In this document: piece by piece, positions 1 through 9,819 of the stretch
Layout: each line of letters begins with the position of its first letter
Position numbering within the stretch: position 1 is the stretch's first letter
NCBI RefSeq assembly: GCF_049478495.1
Contig: NZ_CP168083.1
Coordinates: 1,488,001-1,552,000 of the forward strand
Direction of reading: 5' to 3'
Length of the DNA: 64,000 nucleotides
Origin: P36-A1 sp049478495
GTDB lineage: Bacteria > Bacillota_I > Bacilli_A > JAJDGJ01
Notes under the pieces: model-generated
Database searches by the model: none
What the model saw: the letters and a program-made list of their open reading frames with translations, nothing else
What the model was told of the DNA's origin: nothing
Translations under genes and position numbers: made by a program

Positions 1-268
1 TATTCATCAACATCAATTCAACCACTTAGAAAGTGTTATTAAGCATGGTGGAATCGCCTTTTTTATTATAAGATTCATACCCTTTGATGAAATATATGTC
101 ATCGATGCTAAAATAATTATTAAAGCAAGAAATGATGGTCATAAAAGTCTACAATATGATATAATAAAAGCTAATGGCTACATCGTTAGTCAAAAATATA
201 ATCCAAGAATTGATTATCTGCAATGTGTAGATAATATTATAAATAAAGAGGTGTCAAAATTTGAATAA
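1..268 (+). CDS. recU: Holliday junction resolvase RecU, C-terminal part (5' end outside window)
   Basis: An open frame enters the window at base 2 and stops at 266-268, giving about 88 residues of C-terminus. The motif GGIAFFIIRF followed by DEIYVID matches the conserved C-terminal half of RecU, the nuclease that cleaves Holliday junctions during recombination and chromosome segregation in Bacillota. The gene is immediately followed by, and overlaps by 8 bases, a class A penicillin-binding protein; recU next to a PBP1-type gene is a widely conserved arrangement in this phylum, which supports the call. The catalytic N-terminal half lies outside the window, so activity cannot be judged. Confidence 0.85.
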   Translation, partial: IHQHQFNHLESVIKHGGIAFFIIRFIPFDEIYVIDAKIIIKARNDGHKSLQYDIIKANGYIVSQKYNPRIDYLQCVDNIINKEVSKFE

Positions 269-3200
269 TAAAAAAAATCCAAGAAGTTCCTTAATCGATA
301 AGGTTAATGATAACAGTGATACTACTAATATACCACTTAATCGAAAAACTTCTTCAATAAACCCAAATAAAGCAAGGTCATCCTTGAGTGATAAAGTTAA
401 GGCTGCTCCATTAGATAAAAAGAATAGCAAGGAAATTTTTCCTTCTTCTAATCAGAGTAATCAGTTGCATCAACGTAATGTTCAAGATTTAACTAATACT
501 AGATCGACTAAACCTAGCACTCATGAAATTGCAAGTAAACTACGTTCTCAGCAAACTAAAGCTATACAGCCTGAATCAATGCAAAATGAAAAGGTTGTAG
601 TTGATAAAAACGCTTTAGCTTCTACTGTACAAAAAACTAGTAACATTCCATTTCATGATGATGAACTTGATGTAAATTATGAATATAAACCAGAACCACT
701 TGCTAGTGGTGGTGGTAATAACAATGATGATAACAACAATCGTCCAAGAAAATTTAAAAATAAATTTATTGATAATATTTGGTTTGCCTTTTTTGGAACT
801 AAAATTAAATCTAAACCTTTAAGAATATTTGATTATTTTTTAAGAGCTTCATTTGCTTTATTTATAATAGGTTTTATTGGAGTATCTGCTGTAATTATTT
901 CAAGTCCTAATCAATTTACAAAAGAACTTATTTATCGACCAAATGATACAATGGTTTATGACAACAATAAAAAATTGATTGGTAAAATTATTCAGCGACG
1001 TGAGGATGGAGCTAATGTTGAGAATATTCATTATAATCAACTTAACCAAGGAATTATAAACTCAGTAGTTGGTACAGAAGATGCAACATTCTTTTCACAC
1101 CATGGATTTGATATTATTAATACGGTAGAAAATGGAGTAAAATCTGTTTTACTACGAAGTGGAAGTGCTGGTGGATCTTCAATAACGCAACAAATTATAG
1201 GTCAAACTCATGTTGGTAGAATTGGTAACTCTTCAATTACTAGAAAAATACGTGAAATATTCTTATCTGGTATTGCTGAGACTCAATTAGATAAATCAAC
1301 TATATTGACTTCATATCTAAATTACTTTGATTTTGGACAAGGAAATGTTCGTGGTGTTGAGCTTGCATCTAAATACTTCTTTGATACAAGTGTTAGTAAT
1401 GCCGATTATGTTCAATCATCAATTTTAGTAGGAACTTTAAATGCTCCAACTGCCTATAATCCTTTAGGTGGTTATATTGGCGATACTTATGTAAATAATT
1501 CACAAAGAAGATTAAACAATGTTTTACTTTCAAATAAAAACCAAGGCTATTTAGATAATCCTGAATACTATTTACTTCAACAAGTTAACATTCAAAATGT
1601 TATTGATTTAAATAAGAGTGTTGTTAGTGCTAATCCATATCAAGATTATATTGATGTTGTAGCTGAAGAATTAGAAAGTAAATACAATGTTGATCCATAT
1701 ACAAAATCTTTAAAGGTTTATACAACAATGGATAGAACAGCTCAAAAATATGCCCATGGACTTACAACTAAGAAACATGTAAGTGTACCTGATTCGCAAC
1801 TAAACTTTGGTTTTATGGTTACTAAAACTCAAACCGGTGCTATTGTAGCATTAAGTGGTGGTAAACAATATCGAAATGGTGGAGCATCCTTGTTTAATAA
1901 TGCTACTCAAAACAAACAGCAACCTGGCTCTGCTTTTAAACCAATTATTGATTACTCCCCTACTTTTGAATTCTTGCAGTGGTCTGATAGAACTCCAATT
2001 AGTAATGCTAGATACTATTGGGACAATGGAACTGAAGTATTCAATGTCGATCAAACAAGTGGTGGTATCTTAACAATGGATCGAGCTATTGCTTTATCTC
2101 GAAACCTAACTGCCGCACGAGCAATGGATGCAGTTACTGATAAAATTGGTTTTGATGGTTTAACAACCTACTTAAATAAATTAGGCTTTAGCTTTAGTTC
2201 AAATGAAGTTGTTCCTGCATATAGTTTAGGTGGTCTTAAACATGGGGTTACACCAAAAGAAATGAATGGTGCTTATCAAACATTTGGTAATGGTGGTTAT
2301 TATATAGAACCGTTTACTATTAATTCTTATACAGATGATGAAGATAAAAACGAAATTAAAAATACTACTAAAAAGGAAAGAGTAATAGATGAAAAAACGG
2401 CCTTTATGACTTCTACAACTCTTGAAAGATCAACAAAGATTTCTGGTGCATACATATCAACTGCAAATTATAATGAAACTCCATATGCTGCAAAAACTGG
2501 TACATCAAACTGGGATGATGCAGGAGCTAAGTATGGAATACCAGATTTAGCACCAAAAGATACTTGGTTTGTAGGATATACCACTGAATATACAATGTCA
2601 TCATGGGGTGGTTATGATGCAGATCAAATTAAAAAAGGTAAATATCCTAACTTCTATAATGGTACTCATGATTACTCAGCTAGAATATGGGGAGCAATGA
2701 TGAAAAAAATGGTAAATGGAAAAGAAAAATCATGGTTAGCTATGGATTTACCAGATGGAATTATTGAAGCAACATTTGATCCTACTACTGAACCTCCTTA
2801 TAAAATTGGATATTCAAGTAACCAAACAGCATACTTCTATAAAACAAATGCTCCAAGTGGTTACTCAAGTTCAGTAGATACAGATGATTTAAGTGTAAAA
2901 TTATCTGTAGCAAAAGGAAGTATAACTGCAACATTTAATAAAAGACCTGAAGATTATGAAGGTGTATTATCTATAGGTGGAAATGAAACTTCAACCTCGA
3001 AGAATTCATTAACACTTAGTGTAAGTGATTATGATACTATTTCAGCATATATTCTTTATAACGGAAAAAAATATGCAACAGTTTCAAAGTGTTACTACAA
3101 TTCAAAGCTGTATAATACTTGCCCTGCTCAAGAGCCTGAAACAGATAATAGCAATGATAATAACACTACTCAAACTCCAGAAAATGGCAATAATAATGAT

Positions 3201-3320
3201 AATAATCAAGATTCAAATGAGTCTGAAGATAATACTGAAGACAATAATGAAAATAACAATGAGAATAACAATGAAAACAATGATCAAAACAACACAAGAA
3301 ATCCAAATAATACAAATTAA
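261..3320 (+). CDS. Class A penicillin-binding protein (PBP1A-type) with long disordered N- and C-terminal tails
   Basis: Bifunctional peptidoglycan synthase of 1019 residues. Translation starts at TTG 261 behind AAAGAGGTG, overlapping the recU stop. Order: about 190 polar residues predicted cytoplasmic, one membrane segment near 193-215, a GT51 glycosyltransferase domain with the catalytic E273 in EDATFFSHHG and GGSSITQQ, then a transpeptidase domain with S557 in GSAFK, an SRN triad and KTG at K745. The last 75 residues are almost only Asn, Glu and Asp, probably an extended extracellular tail. All key catalytic motifs are intact. Both tails make it longer than common PBP1A proteins. It is probably cotranscribed with recU; a large hairpin follows it before a second, similar PBP. 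Confidence 0.93.
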   Translation: MNNKKNPRSSLIDKVNDNSDTTNIPLNRKTSSINPNKARSSLSDKVKAAPLDKKNSKEIFPSSNQSNQLHQRNVQDLTNTRSTKPSTHEIASKLRSQQTKAIQPESMQNEKVVVDKNALASTVQKTSNIPFHDDELDVNYEYKPEPLASGGGNNNDDNNNRPRKFKNKFIDNIWFAFFGTKIKSKPLRIFDYFLRASFALFIIGFIGVSAVIISSPNQFTKELIYRPNDTMVYDNNKKLIGKIIQRREDGANVENIHYNQLNQGIINSVVGTEDATFFSHHGFDIINTVENGVKSVLLRSGSAGGSSITQQIIGQTHVGRIGNSSITRKIREIFLSGIAETQLDKSTILTSYLNYFDFGQGNVRGVELASKYFFDTSVSNADYVQSSILVGTLNAPTAYNPLGGYIGDTYVNNSQRRLNNVLLSNKNQGYLDNPEYYLLQQVNIQNVIDLNKSVVSANPYQDYIDVVAEELESKYNVDPYTKSLKVYTTMDRTAQKYAHGLTTKKHVSVPDSQLNFGFMVTKTQTGAIVALSGGKQYRNGGASLFNNATQNKQQPGSAFKPIIDYSPTFEFLQWSDRTPISNARYYWDNGTEVFNVDQTSGGILTMDRAIALSRNLTAARAMDAVTDKIGFDGLTTYLNKLGFSFSSNEVVPAYSLGGLKHGVTPKEMNGAYQTFGNGGYYIEPFTINSYTDDEDKNEIKNTTKKERVIDEKTAFMTSTTLERSTKISGAYISTANYNETPYAAKTGTSNWDDAGAKYGIPDLAPKDTWFVGYTTEYTMSSWGGYDADQIKKGKYPNFYNGTHDYSARIWGAMMKKMVNGKEKSWLAMDLPDGIIEATFDPTTEPPYKIGYSSNQTAYFYKTNAPSGYSSSVDTDDLSVKLSVAKGSITATFNKRPEDYEGVLSIGGNETSTSKNSLTLSVSDYDTISAYILYNGKKYATVSKCYYNSKLYNTCPAQEPETDNSNDNNTTQTPENGNNNDNNQDSNESEDNTEDNNENNNENNNENNDQNNTRNPNNTN

Positions 3321-3366
3321 TTAGTACTATTTGATTTATGTTTATACCTTACTTAAGCAATTAGAA

Positions 3367-3431
3367 AAAAGACAAGGACAGCCATGTAGTTATTATCTGA
3401 AGAGATTCTAAATTGGCAGTCTTGTCTTTTA
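3367..3431 (+). terminator. Long-armed hairpin with T-tract between the two PBP genes
   Basis: Arms AAAAGACAAG-GAC (3367-3379) and GTC-TTGTCTTTT (3418-3430) pair, and an inner GCC/GGC extends the stem, around an unusually large loop of about 37 bases. The T-rich end suits an intrinsic terminator for the recU-PBP unit. The large loop also leaves room for an attenuator-type alternative fold. Confidence 0.6.
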
Positions 3432-3437
3432 TATTTG

Positions 3438-3466
3438 TTTAAATTTGGTTTAAATCATGTTATAAT
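3438..3466 (+). promoter_or_regulatory. Probable sigma-A promoter of the second PBP
   Basis: An extended -10 (TG-T-TATAAT, box at 3461-3466) lies 28 bases upstream of the ATG, with a weak TTTAAA -35 at 3438-3443 and a 17-base spacer. It sits directly after the hairpin, so the second PBP can be transcribed independently. Confidence 0.55.
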
Positions 3467-3493
3467 TATAAAAAATTGAAAAAGGGTGAAAGC

Positions 3494-5509
3494 ATGTCGA
3501 AGGATAAGAAAAATAAGAAAAATAAAAGCACGATTCTAAAGGTTTTTGATGTATTTTTAAACCTAAGTTTTGTCGGAATGATTGCTGTTGGCGTATTATC
3601 AATATACATGTACTCAAACTTACCAGATTTAGAAATAGCAAGTATGGTAAGGCCAAATGATAGCTATGTTTATGATAATAATAAAAAACTAATAGGAACT
3701 ATATCAAGAAAAGAAGAAAATCAAGAAAATGTAAAATACAGTGCATTAAATCAAAGTTTAATCAATATTCTAGTTGGTACAGAAGATTCATCTTACTTCA
3801 CCCATGGTGGAATTGATGTAATTAATACTTTAGAAAGTGGTTTTAAATCTATTATTTTAAACAGTGACTCTAAAAGTGGTGGTTCATCTATTACTCAACA
3901 AATAATTGGTTGGACACACTTGGATCGTAATGAAAAAAGTGTTACTCGTAAAGTAAAAGAAATTATGTTAGCAATTAAAGCTGAAAAAGAAATAGATAAA
4001 ACAGAAATAATGGAACTTTATTTTAATTATTTCTTTTATGGTAAAAACAATATTCATGGTATAGAAAGAGCTTCAGAATACTTTTTTGATAAAAAGGCTT
4101 ACCAATTAGATGCTGTTCAATCTGCATTAATGGTAGGTACTCTAAACTCTCCATCAACATACAATCCACTAGGATACCATGATGAAAAAGATGGAACATA
4201 TATCAACAATTCAAAAAACAGACTAAACAATGTTTTATTAGCATCAAAAAACCAAGGCTATTTGTCTGAACCTGAATTTTATCTATTACAACAAGTTCAA
4301 GTTGAAAATACTGTAAAAATAAATAATCAATCTCGAACAACTGAGTATGGATCATATATAGATGTTGTTAAAAGAGAAATGGAAGACACTTATAAAGCTG
4401 ACTTCAAAAATAACTCTTATAAAATATATACAACAATGGACAAAAAAGCTCAAAAATATGCAAATAAAATTCAAAAAGGTGAAATATTAGCCTTACCAGA
4501 TAAAGATATGAACTTTGGATTTATGTTAACAAAAACACAAACAGGTGAAATACAAGCTGTTGGTGGTGGGAAACAATATAAAAATGGTGGTATATCATTA
4601 TTAAATAATGCTATCGACCTCCAAAATCAACCTGGATCTGCATTTAAACCAATAATAGATTATGCACCAACCTTTGAATTTTTACACTGGTCAGATCGAC
4701 AACCTATTTCTAATGCTGCTATGAATTATCCTGGAACTAATACATCAATCAGAAACTTCGATGGAAAAAGTGGTGGAACATTAACTATGGATAAAGCTCT
4801 TGAATCATCTAGAAATCTAACAGCAGTTCGTGCTTTAGAAGCTGTTGTTAACAAAGTTGGTTTTAAAGGACTTAATAAATATCTAACAAAACTTGGGTTT
4901 AATTTCAAAACTTCCGAACTAACATATGCTTATGCATTAGGTGGAACTCAAACTGGAGTATCACCAAAACAAATGAATGGTGCTTACCAAGCATTTGGAA
5001 ACGGTGGTTATTATATAGAACCTCATACAGTTACTTCATTTGTTGATCAAACGACAAATAAGAAAACAGAAAAAACTATTAAAAAAGAAAGAGCTGTAGA
5101 TGAAAGAACGGCATTTATGATGTCAAACTCATTAGAGAGAGCAACAAAAGGTAATAGCTCTGGCTTATTAAGTGCTGCAAACTTCTCTCAAGCTCCATAT
5201 GTAGCTAAAACTGGTACTTCAAACTGGGGTAAAGAAGGTGCTAGATATGGAATACCTAACTTATCAGCAAAAGATTCATGGTATACAGGGTATACATCTG
5301 TTTACACTATGTCAGTTTGGACAGGATATGATACTAAAGGTATTGAAAAAGGTAAATGGCCACAATGGGGTAGCCAACATGATTATGCTGCAACAATTTG
5401 GGGTGCAGTAATGAGAAAAATGGTTACAGGCGATGAAACTAGTTATATGGATCAAAAGGCTCCAAGTGGAATTGTTCGCGGTTCAAACGGTGCTTGGGTC
5501 TATAAATAA
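3494..5509 (+). CDS. Class A penicillin-binding protein, second tandem copy
   Basis: Peptidoglycan glycosyltransferase/transpeptidase of about 671 residues. I choose ATG 3494 because AAAGGGTG sits just upstream; an in-frame TTG at 3476 is less likely. After a short Lys/Asn-rich cytoplasmic tail there is one membrane segment, then GT51 motifs (EDSSYFTHGG, GGSSITQQ) and transpeptidase motifs (GSAFK, SRN, KTGTSNW). It is clearly paralogous to the preceding PBP over both domains but lacks that protein's long N-terminal region and Asn-rich C-terminal tail, ending shortly after the transpeptidase domain. It has its own promoter and terminator. The pair looks like a tandem duplication followed by divergence. 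Confidence 0.93.
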   Translation: MSKDKKNKKNKSTILKVFDVFLNLSFVGMIAVGVLSIYMYSNLPDLEIASMVRPNDSYVYDNNKKLIGTISRKEENQENVKYSALNQSLINILVGTEDSSYFTHGGIDVINTLESGFKSIILNSDSKSGGSSITQQIIGWTHLDRNEKSVTRKVKEIMLAIKAEKEIDKTEIMELYFNYFFYGKNNIHGIERASEYFFDKKAYQLDAVQSALMVGTLNSPSTYNPLGYHDEKDGTYINNSKNRLNNVLLASKNQGYLSEPEFYLLQQVQVENTVKINNQSRTTEYGSYIDVVKREMEDTYKADFKNNSYKIYTTMDKKAQKYANKIQKGEILALPDKDMNFGFMLTKTQTGEIQAVGGGKQYKNGGISLLNNAIDLQNQPGSAFKPIIDYAPTFEFLHWSDRQPISNAAMNYPGTNTSIRNFDGKSGGTLTMDKALESSRNLTAVRALEAVVNKVGFKGLNKYLTKLGFNFKTSELTYAYALGGTQTGVSPKQMNGAYQAFGNGGYYIEPHTVTSFVDQTTNKKTEKTIKKERAVDERTAFMMSNSLERATKGNSSGLLSAANFSQAPYVAKTGTSNWGKEGARYGIPNLSAKDSWYTGYTSVYTMSVWTGYDTKGIEKGKWPQWGSQHDYAATIWGAVMRKMVTGDETSYMDQKAPSGIVRGSNGAWVYK

Positions 5510-5551
5510 CAAATAAGTTAATATTAAAACCCTTAGACAATTTATATTATT

Positions 5552-5580
5552 AGAGTGAGATTTATTCTCACTCTTTTTTA
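5552..5580 (+). terminator. Intrinsic terminator after the second PBP
   Basis: Perfect 9-base arms AGAGTGAGA / TCTCACTCT around a 5-base loop, followed by a run of T. Confidence 0.85.
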
Positions 5581-5688
5581 TTAAAAGTATTATTTTTATT
5601 TTTAAATATCATCCATTTAGATATATAAAAATATTTTATGTTCTTAACTTAAAAATAACAAACTAACTATATACTAACAAAATTCTCA

Positions 5689-5717
5689 TTGAATAGAAGA
5701 AGAAATTCTTTTATAAT
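5689..5717 (+). promoter_or_regulatory. Promoter of the pot operon
   Basis: TTGAAT (5689-5694), 17-base spacer, TATAAT (5712-5717), about 50 bases upstream of potA, which has an AAGGAGG ribosome binding site. Confidence 0.65.
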
Positions 5718-5766
5718 TAACTAGTAAGTAAACAAAAAGTTTTATAATATAAACAAGGAGGTTACA

Positions 5767-6825
5767 ATGAAAAAACTAATTGAACTTAAAAATGTTTTTA
5801 AAAGTTATGATGAAACAGAAGTTTTAAATGACTTTAATCTATATATAAACGAGAATGAATTTATAACCCTTGTTGGTCCATCAGGTTGTGGTAAAACTAC
5901 ACTGTTGAGACTAATTGGTGGTTTTGAGGAATTAAACAGTGGGAGTATTATTTTTGATGGTAAAGATATTGCTCATATTCAACCAAATGAAAGACAAATA
6001 AATACTGTATTCCAAAAATATGCTTTATTCCCTCATCTAAATGTTTATGAAAATATCGCATTTGGACTAAGAATGAAGAAAAAAACCGAACAAGAAATTG
6101 AAGAACTAGTAAATTGGGCTTTAAAACTAGTTGATTTAGAAAAAATGAAACAAAGAAAAATTGAAAAGCTTAGTGGTGGGCAACAACAACGAGTTGCTAT
6201 TGCAAGAGCTATTGTTAACAAACCAAAAGTACTTTTATTAGATGAACCACTTGGTGCTTTAGATCTAAAACTTAGACAAGAACTTCAATATGAATTGAAA
6301 GAATTGCAAAAAAACTTAGGTATAACATTTATATTTGTAACTCATGATCAAGAAGAAGCTTTAACAATGTCAGATACTGTAGTTGTTTTAAACCACGGAG
6401 AAATTCAACAAATCGGTACACCAGAAGATATTTATAATGAGCCTAAAAATAGATTTGTTGCAAATTTCATTGGTGAATCTAACATAATTAGAGGTGTATA
6501 TAAAGGTAATAGAGTAGTAGAATTTGCAAACACCCTTCTTGATTGTGTTGATGATAATTTTATAGTATCTGAACCTTGTGATATTGTAATTAGACCAGAA
6601 GATTTTGATGTTGTTGATTTAGATAATGCTAAACTGATCGGTACAATAACTGATAAAGTATTTAAGGGTGTCCACTACGAATTCATTATTGAACTTGATA
6701 ATATTAAAGACAAAGAATTAGTAGTAAACGCTTATGAAGATAAAGAAATAGGAACTAAAATAGGATTAAGTGTTGATCCATTTGAAATTCATTTAATGAA
6801 GGTAAAAGATAATGAAAAAGTCTAG
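5767..6825 (+). CDS. potA: Spermidine/putrescine ABC transporter ATPase PotA
   Basis: Cytoplasmic ATPase of 352 residues that powers polyamine import. Walker A GPSGCGKTT is at 37-45, the Q-loop region is QKYALFPHLN, the signature LSGGQQQ begins near 135, Walker B is LLLDEP near 158, and the switch histidine is in THDQEE near 193. The C-terminal third fits the TOBE-type regulatory domain usual for PotA. AAGGAGG precedes ATG. Its last 14 bases overlap potB, making a tight four-gene operon ABCD. The ATPase alone could serve several CUT-type importers; the polyamine call rests on the two permeases and the PotD-like lipoprotein that follow. Confidence 0.93.
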   Translation: MKKLIELKNVFKSYDETEVLNDFNLYINENEFITLVGPSGCGKTTLLRLIGGFEELNSGSIIFDGKDIAHIQPNERQINTVFQKYALFPHLNVYENIAFGLRMKKKTEQEIEELVNWALKLVDLEKMKQRKIEKLSGGQQQRVAIARAIVNKPKVLLLDEPLGALDLKLRQELQYELKELQKNLGITFIFVTHDQEEALTMSDTVVVLNHGEIQQIGTPEDIYNEPKNRFVANFIGESNIIRGVYKGNRVVEFANTLLDCVDDNFIVSEPCDIVIRPEDFDVVDLDNAKLIGTITDKVFKGVHYEFIIELDNIKDKELVVNAYEDKEIGTKIGLSVDPFEIHLMKVKDNEKV

Positions 6826-7627
6826 ATTAATCATTCCAATTTACATGATATGGTTATTTGTATTAGTACTAATACCTTTTTTATTAATGGTATTTTTAAC
6901 ATTTACCAATGCAATTGGACTAGATTTTAATAACATACATTTTTCATTAAATAATTTTAAAAATTTAACATCAAGTATTTATTTACAAGCATATATAAAC
7001 TCAATTACCTTATCATCTATTGCATCATTACTATGCTTGTTGATTGGGTATCCAGTAGCATACTTTCTTTCAAAGATGGAAGGAAGAAAAAGAAACTTAA
7101 TGTTTGCCTTACTGATTTTACCTATGTGGTCAAATATGCTACTTAGAATAATTGGATGGGAAATACTATTTAGTCCTTCAAGCATCTTAAACATGTTTGG
7201 TATAAGCCTAGATTTAATAGGAAGTCCAATTGCCATTATTATTGGTATGGTCTCAACCTATTTGCCATTAATGATTTTCCCAATTTATACTTCTTTAAAT
7301 AAACTAGACAATTCATTAGTTGAAGCTAGTAAAGATTTAGGAGCTACCACAATTCAAACTTTTACCAAAGTTATTTGGCCATTATCACTTCCTGGTGTAT
7401 ATAGTGGAATTACCATGACATTTTTGCCAAGTGCAACTAATTTTGCCTTACCAGAAAGATTAAGTGGTGGAAAAATAAATTTAATTGGTAATTTAATCAA
7501 CTCAAATTTTGGAAAATCTTTCAATTATAGTTTTGGTAGTTTGTTATCAGTAATACTAATAATCATTATCTTTGTTGTAATGATATTCATAAACAGTAAA
7601 GACAAGGATGGTGACTTATTATTATGA
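6812..7627 (+). CDS. potB: Spermidine/putrescine ABC transporter permease PotB
   Basis: Inner-membrane permease of 271 residues with about six hydrophobic segments. It carries the EAA-loop motif (EASKDLGATTIQTFTKVIWP) that docks onto the ATPase. It begins inside the end of potA and overlaps potC by four bases, so translation is probably coupled. Together with PotC it forms the transmembrane channel of the importer. Confidence 0.9.
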   Translation: MKKSRLIIPIYMIWLFVLVLIPFLLMVFLTFTNAIGLDFNNIHFSLNNFKNLTSSIYLQAYINSITLSSIASLLCLLIGYPVAYFLSKMEGRKRNLMFALLILPMWSNMLLRIIGWEILFSPSSILNMFGISLDLIGSPIAIIIGMVSTYLPLMIFPIYTSLNKLDNSLVEASKDLGATTIQTFTKVIWPLSLPGVYSGITMTFLPSATNFALPERLSGGKINLIGNLINSNFGKSFNYSFGSLLSVILIIIIFVVMIFINSKDKDGDLLL

Positions 7628-8415
7628 TAAAAAAGATCTCAAAAGTACTAATCTTTATAATAGCACTTTTATTACTTTATATACCAATTGCAATATTTTC
7701 ATTTCTATCAATAAACGATTCATTAAGACCTTATGAATTTAATGGTTTTACCCTTAAGTGGTATATTGAAATATTCACCGATAAATCTTTATTTACTGCA
7801 ATAATGAATACCTGGGCAATAGCAATTGCAGCAACTGCAATTGCTACAGTAGCTGGTACATTAATTGCAATCGGAATTAATAGTTTAAAAAGAAAATACC
7901 GTAATATTGTTTTATTCTTAAATAATATGCCTATATTAAATGCCGATATTGTAACTGGTATTAGTTTAATGCTAGTATTTTCAATTTTAGGGTTTACTTT
8001 TGGACCATACACAATGTTAACAGCACACGTCTTTTTCTGTATACCATTTGTTGTCTTAAGTGTAATGCCTAAACTTAAACAAATAGATAATAATACATAT
8101 GATGCAGCTAGAGATTTAGGCTGCACACACTATCAAGCTATTAGAAAAGTAATAATACCAGCAATAAAAACAGGAATCATCTCTGGTGCTTTAATTGCTT
8201 TCACTATGAGTATAGATGACTTTATCATCTCATACTATACAACCGGAGATGGATTTTCAAATTTCTCAACTTGGATATATTCAAGAATGAATAGAAGATC
8301 ATTTTCTCCTGCAGCTTATGCATACAATACAATAATTACACTAGGAATTCTTGGGGTACTTATATATATAAATATGTTTTCTAAGAAAGGAACAAAAAAT
8401 AATGAAAAAAATTAA
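7624..8415 (+). CDS. potC: Spermidine/putrescine ABC transporter permease PotC
   Basis: Second permease, 263 residues, about six membrane segments, with its own EAA-type loop (DAARDLGCTHYQAIRKVIIP). It overlaps potB by an ATGA junction and potD by 14 bases. It pairs with PotB in the membrane to form the transport pathway. Confidence 0.9.
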   Translation: MIKKISKVLIFIIALLLLYIPIAIFSFLSINDSLRPYEFNGFTLKWYIEIFTDKSLFTAIMNTWAIAIAATAIATVAGTLIAIGINSLKRKYRNIVLFLNNMPILNADIVTGISLMLVFSILGFTFGPYTMLTAHVFFCIPFVVLSVMPKLKQIDNNTYDAARDLGCTHYQAIRKVIIPAIKTGIISGALIAFTMSIDDFIISYYTTGDGFSNFSTWIYSRMNRRSFSPAAYAYNTIITLGILGVLIYINMFSKKGTKNNEKN

Positions 8416-9487
8416 AATATTACTTGTAGCAATATTTGCAGTAGTTTTAAGTGCCTGTAGTGGTTCAGGTGGAAATGAAAATACACTATACTTAATGAAC
8501 TGGGGAGATTATATAAGTGAAGATGTAATTAAAAAATTCGAAGATGAATATAAAGTAACTGTTGTCTTAAGTGAAGTTGAGTCAAATGAAGCAATGTATG
8601 AACAAATTAAAAATAATAGAACAAGTTATGACATTGCAGTTCCAAGTGATTACATGATTGAACAACTACAAGATGAAAATTTACTAACTGATATAGATTA
8701 TTCAAAACTTAGTAACTATGATACCAAAAATTTAAATAAACTAGTTAAAGAAAATGGACCTGATTCTAAAAATTATGTTCCTTACTTTAATGGAACAATT
8801 GGTATAATGTATAGTACAAAAAATATTTCAAATATTAAAGATGTTATCGAAAAAAATGGATGGAATGTTTTATTTGATCATACATTGCTACCAAATGCAA
8901 AAATCGGTATGTATAACTCAAGTCGTGATGCTTTTGCTGCTGCTTTATTAAATCAGAACAAAGATGTTAATGCAACTAATGAAAAAGAACTTAACAAAGC
9001 ATATGATGCTTTAAAATCAATGAACTATGATGTATATGGTGATGATAATCTTAAAAAAAGTGTTGGAATAGGTAATTTAGATTTAGCACTAGTATACTCT
9101 GGTGATTATTATGATGAGATGTTTGCAGCAGAAGAAGATGGTCGAGATTTAGACTTTCACTTTTACACACCAAAAAGTACAAATTATTGGGTTGATGGTC
9201 TAGTAATTCCATCTACAAGTAAAAATCCAGAACTTGCACATAAATTTTTAAACTTTATGCTAAAACAGGATAATGCAGTTGAAAATGCAAGCTATATTGG
9301 TTATGCTTCACCTTTTGTTAATGTAATGGATGCACTAAAAAAAGATGAAGAAACAGCTTACTTGTTTGAAGATCCATTTTATGATGCAAGTACTATCAAA
9401 GGTTTAAAACCACAAGCATATCATTTCTTAGGATTAGATTACATGGTGAAACTAGAAGAAATGTTTACACAATCAAAAAGTAAATAA
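8402..9487 (+). CDS. potD: Spermidine/putrescine-binding lipoprotein PotD
   Basis: Extracellular substrate-binding lipoprotein of 361 residues. The N-terminus is a short signal peptide ending in the lipobox LSAC (Cys19 as lipidation site). The following LYLMNWGDYISEDVIKKFE is the typical PotD/PotF opening, and WVDGLVIPS resembles the ligand-binding region of this family. It delivers polyamines to PotBC. It is the last gene of the overlapping operon and is followed by a strong terminator. Exact polyamine preference cannot be read from sequence alone. Confidence 0.92.
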   Translation: MKKIKILLVAIFAVVLSACSGSGGNENTLYLMNWGDYISEDVIKKFEDEYKVTVVLSEVESNEAMYEQIKNNRTSYDIAVPSDYMIEQLQDENLLTDIDYSKLSNYDTKNLNKLVKENGPDSKNYVPYFNGTIGIMYSTKNISNIKDVIEKNGWNVLFDHTLLPNAKIGMYNSSRDAFAAALLNQNKDVNATNEKELNKAYDALKSMNYDVYGDDNLKKSVGIGNLDLALVYSGDYYDEMFAAEEDGRDLDFHFYTPKSTNYWVDGLVIPSTSKNPELAHKFLNFMLKQDNAVENASYIGYASPFVNVMDALKKDEETAYLFEDPFYDASTIKGLKPQAYHFLGLDYMVKLEEMFTQSKSK

Positions 9488-9503
9488 TATTAATCAATTA
9501 CTC

Positions 9504-9531
9504 AAGGTAACAAATTTTGTTACCTTTTTTT
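9504..9531 (+). terminator. Intrinsic terminator of the pot operon
   Basis: AAGGTAAC / GTTACCTT stem with an A/T loop followed by seven T, 16 bases after the potD stop. Confidence 0.85.
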
Positions 9532-9785
9532 GTGCCCTATTTCATATATTAATTACGGCAATATCTAAAAGATGTTGATAATATATCTTTAAAATATTGC
9601 CTAGGAAATTAAAAGTCAAATAATATTATAATTTAATATAGTAAGTATAATTAGATGCAATACCTTATCAGTAATTAAAGATAAAGAAATATTATATAAA
9701 TAGTTATAATTTTTACTCATAGACTTATAAAAGCCTTAATATTCATAAAATATCCATAATTTAGTTATAATTTAGTTAATATATA
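9532..9785. other. A/T-rich intergenic stretch without a recognised gene
   Basis: Between the pot terminator and the next promoter I see only A/T-rich sequence with short TATAAT-like strings and no reading frame with a ribosome binding site. Confidence 0.5.
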
Positions 9786-9813
9786 TTGACTAAGTCAAAA
9801 AAATGAGTATTAT
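9786..9813 (+). promoter_or_regulatory. Probable promoter of the DUF3100/M20 operon
   Basis: TTGACT (9786-9791), 16-base spacer, TATTAT (9808-9813). The start of transcription would fall just before or within the inverted repeat that follows. Confidence 0.5.
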
Positions 9814-9819
9814 ATGATA

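Noticed and set aside
1851..2073. Frames inside the first PBP on both strands
   Set aside because: They lie fully inside the well-supported PBP1A-type gene.
3025..3324. 99-codon frame of Ile/Met repeats over the PBP C-terminal tail
   Set aside because: It is the shifted reading of the Asn-rich repetitive tail.
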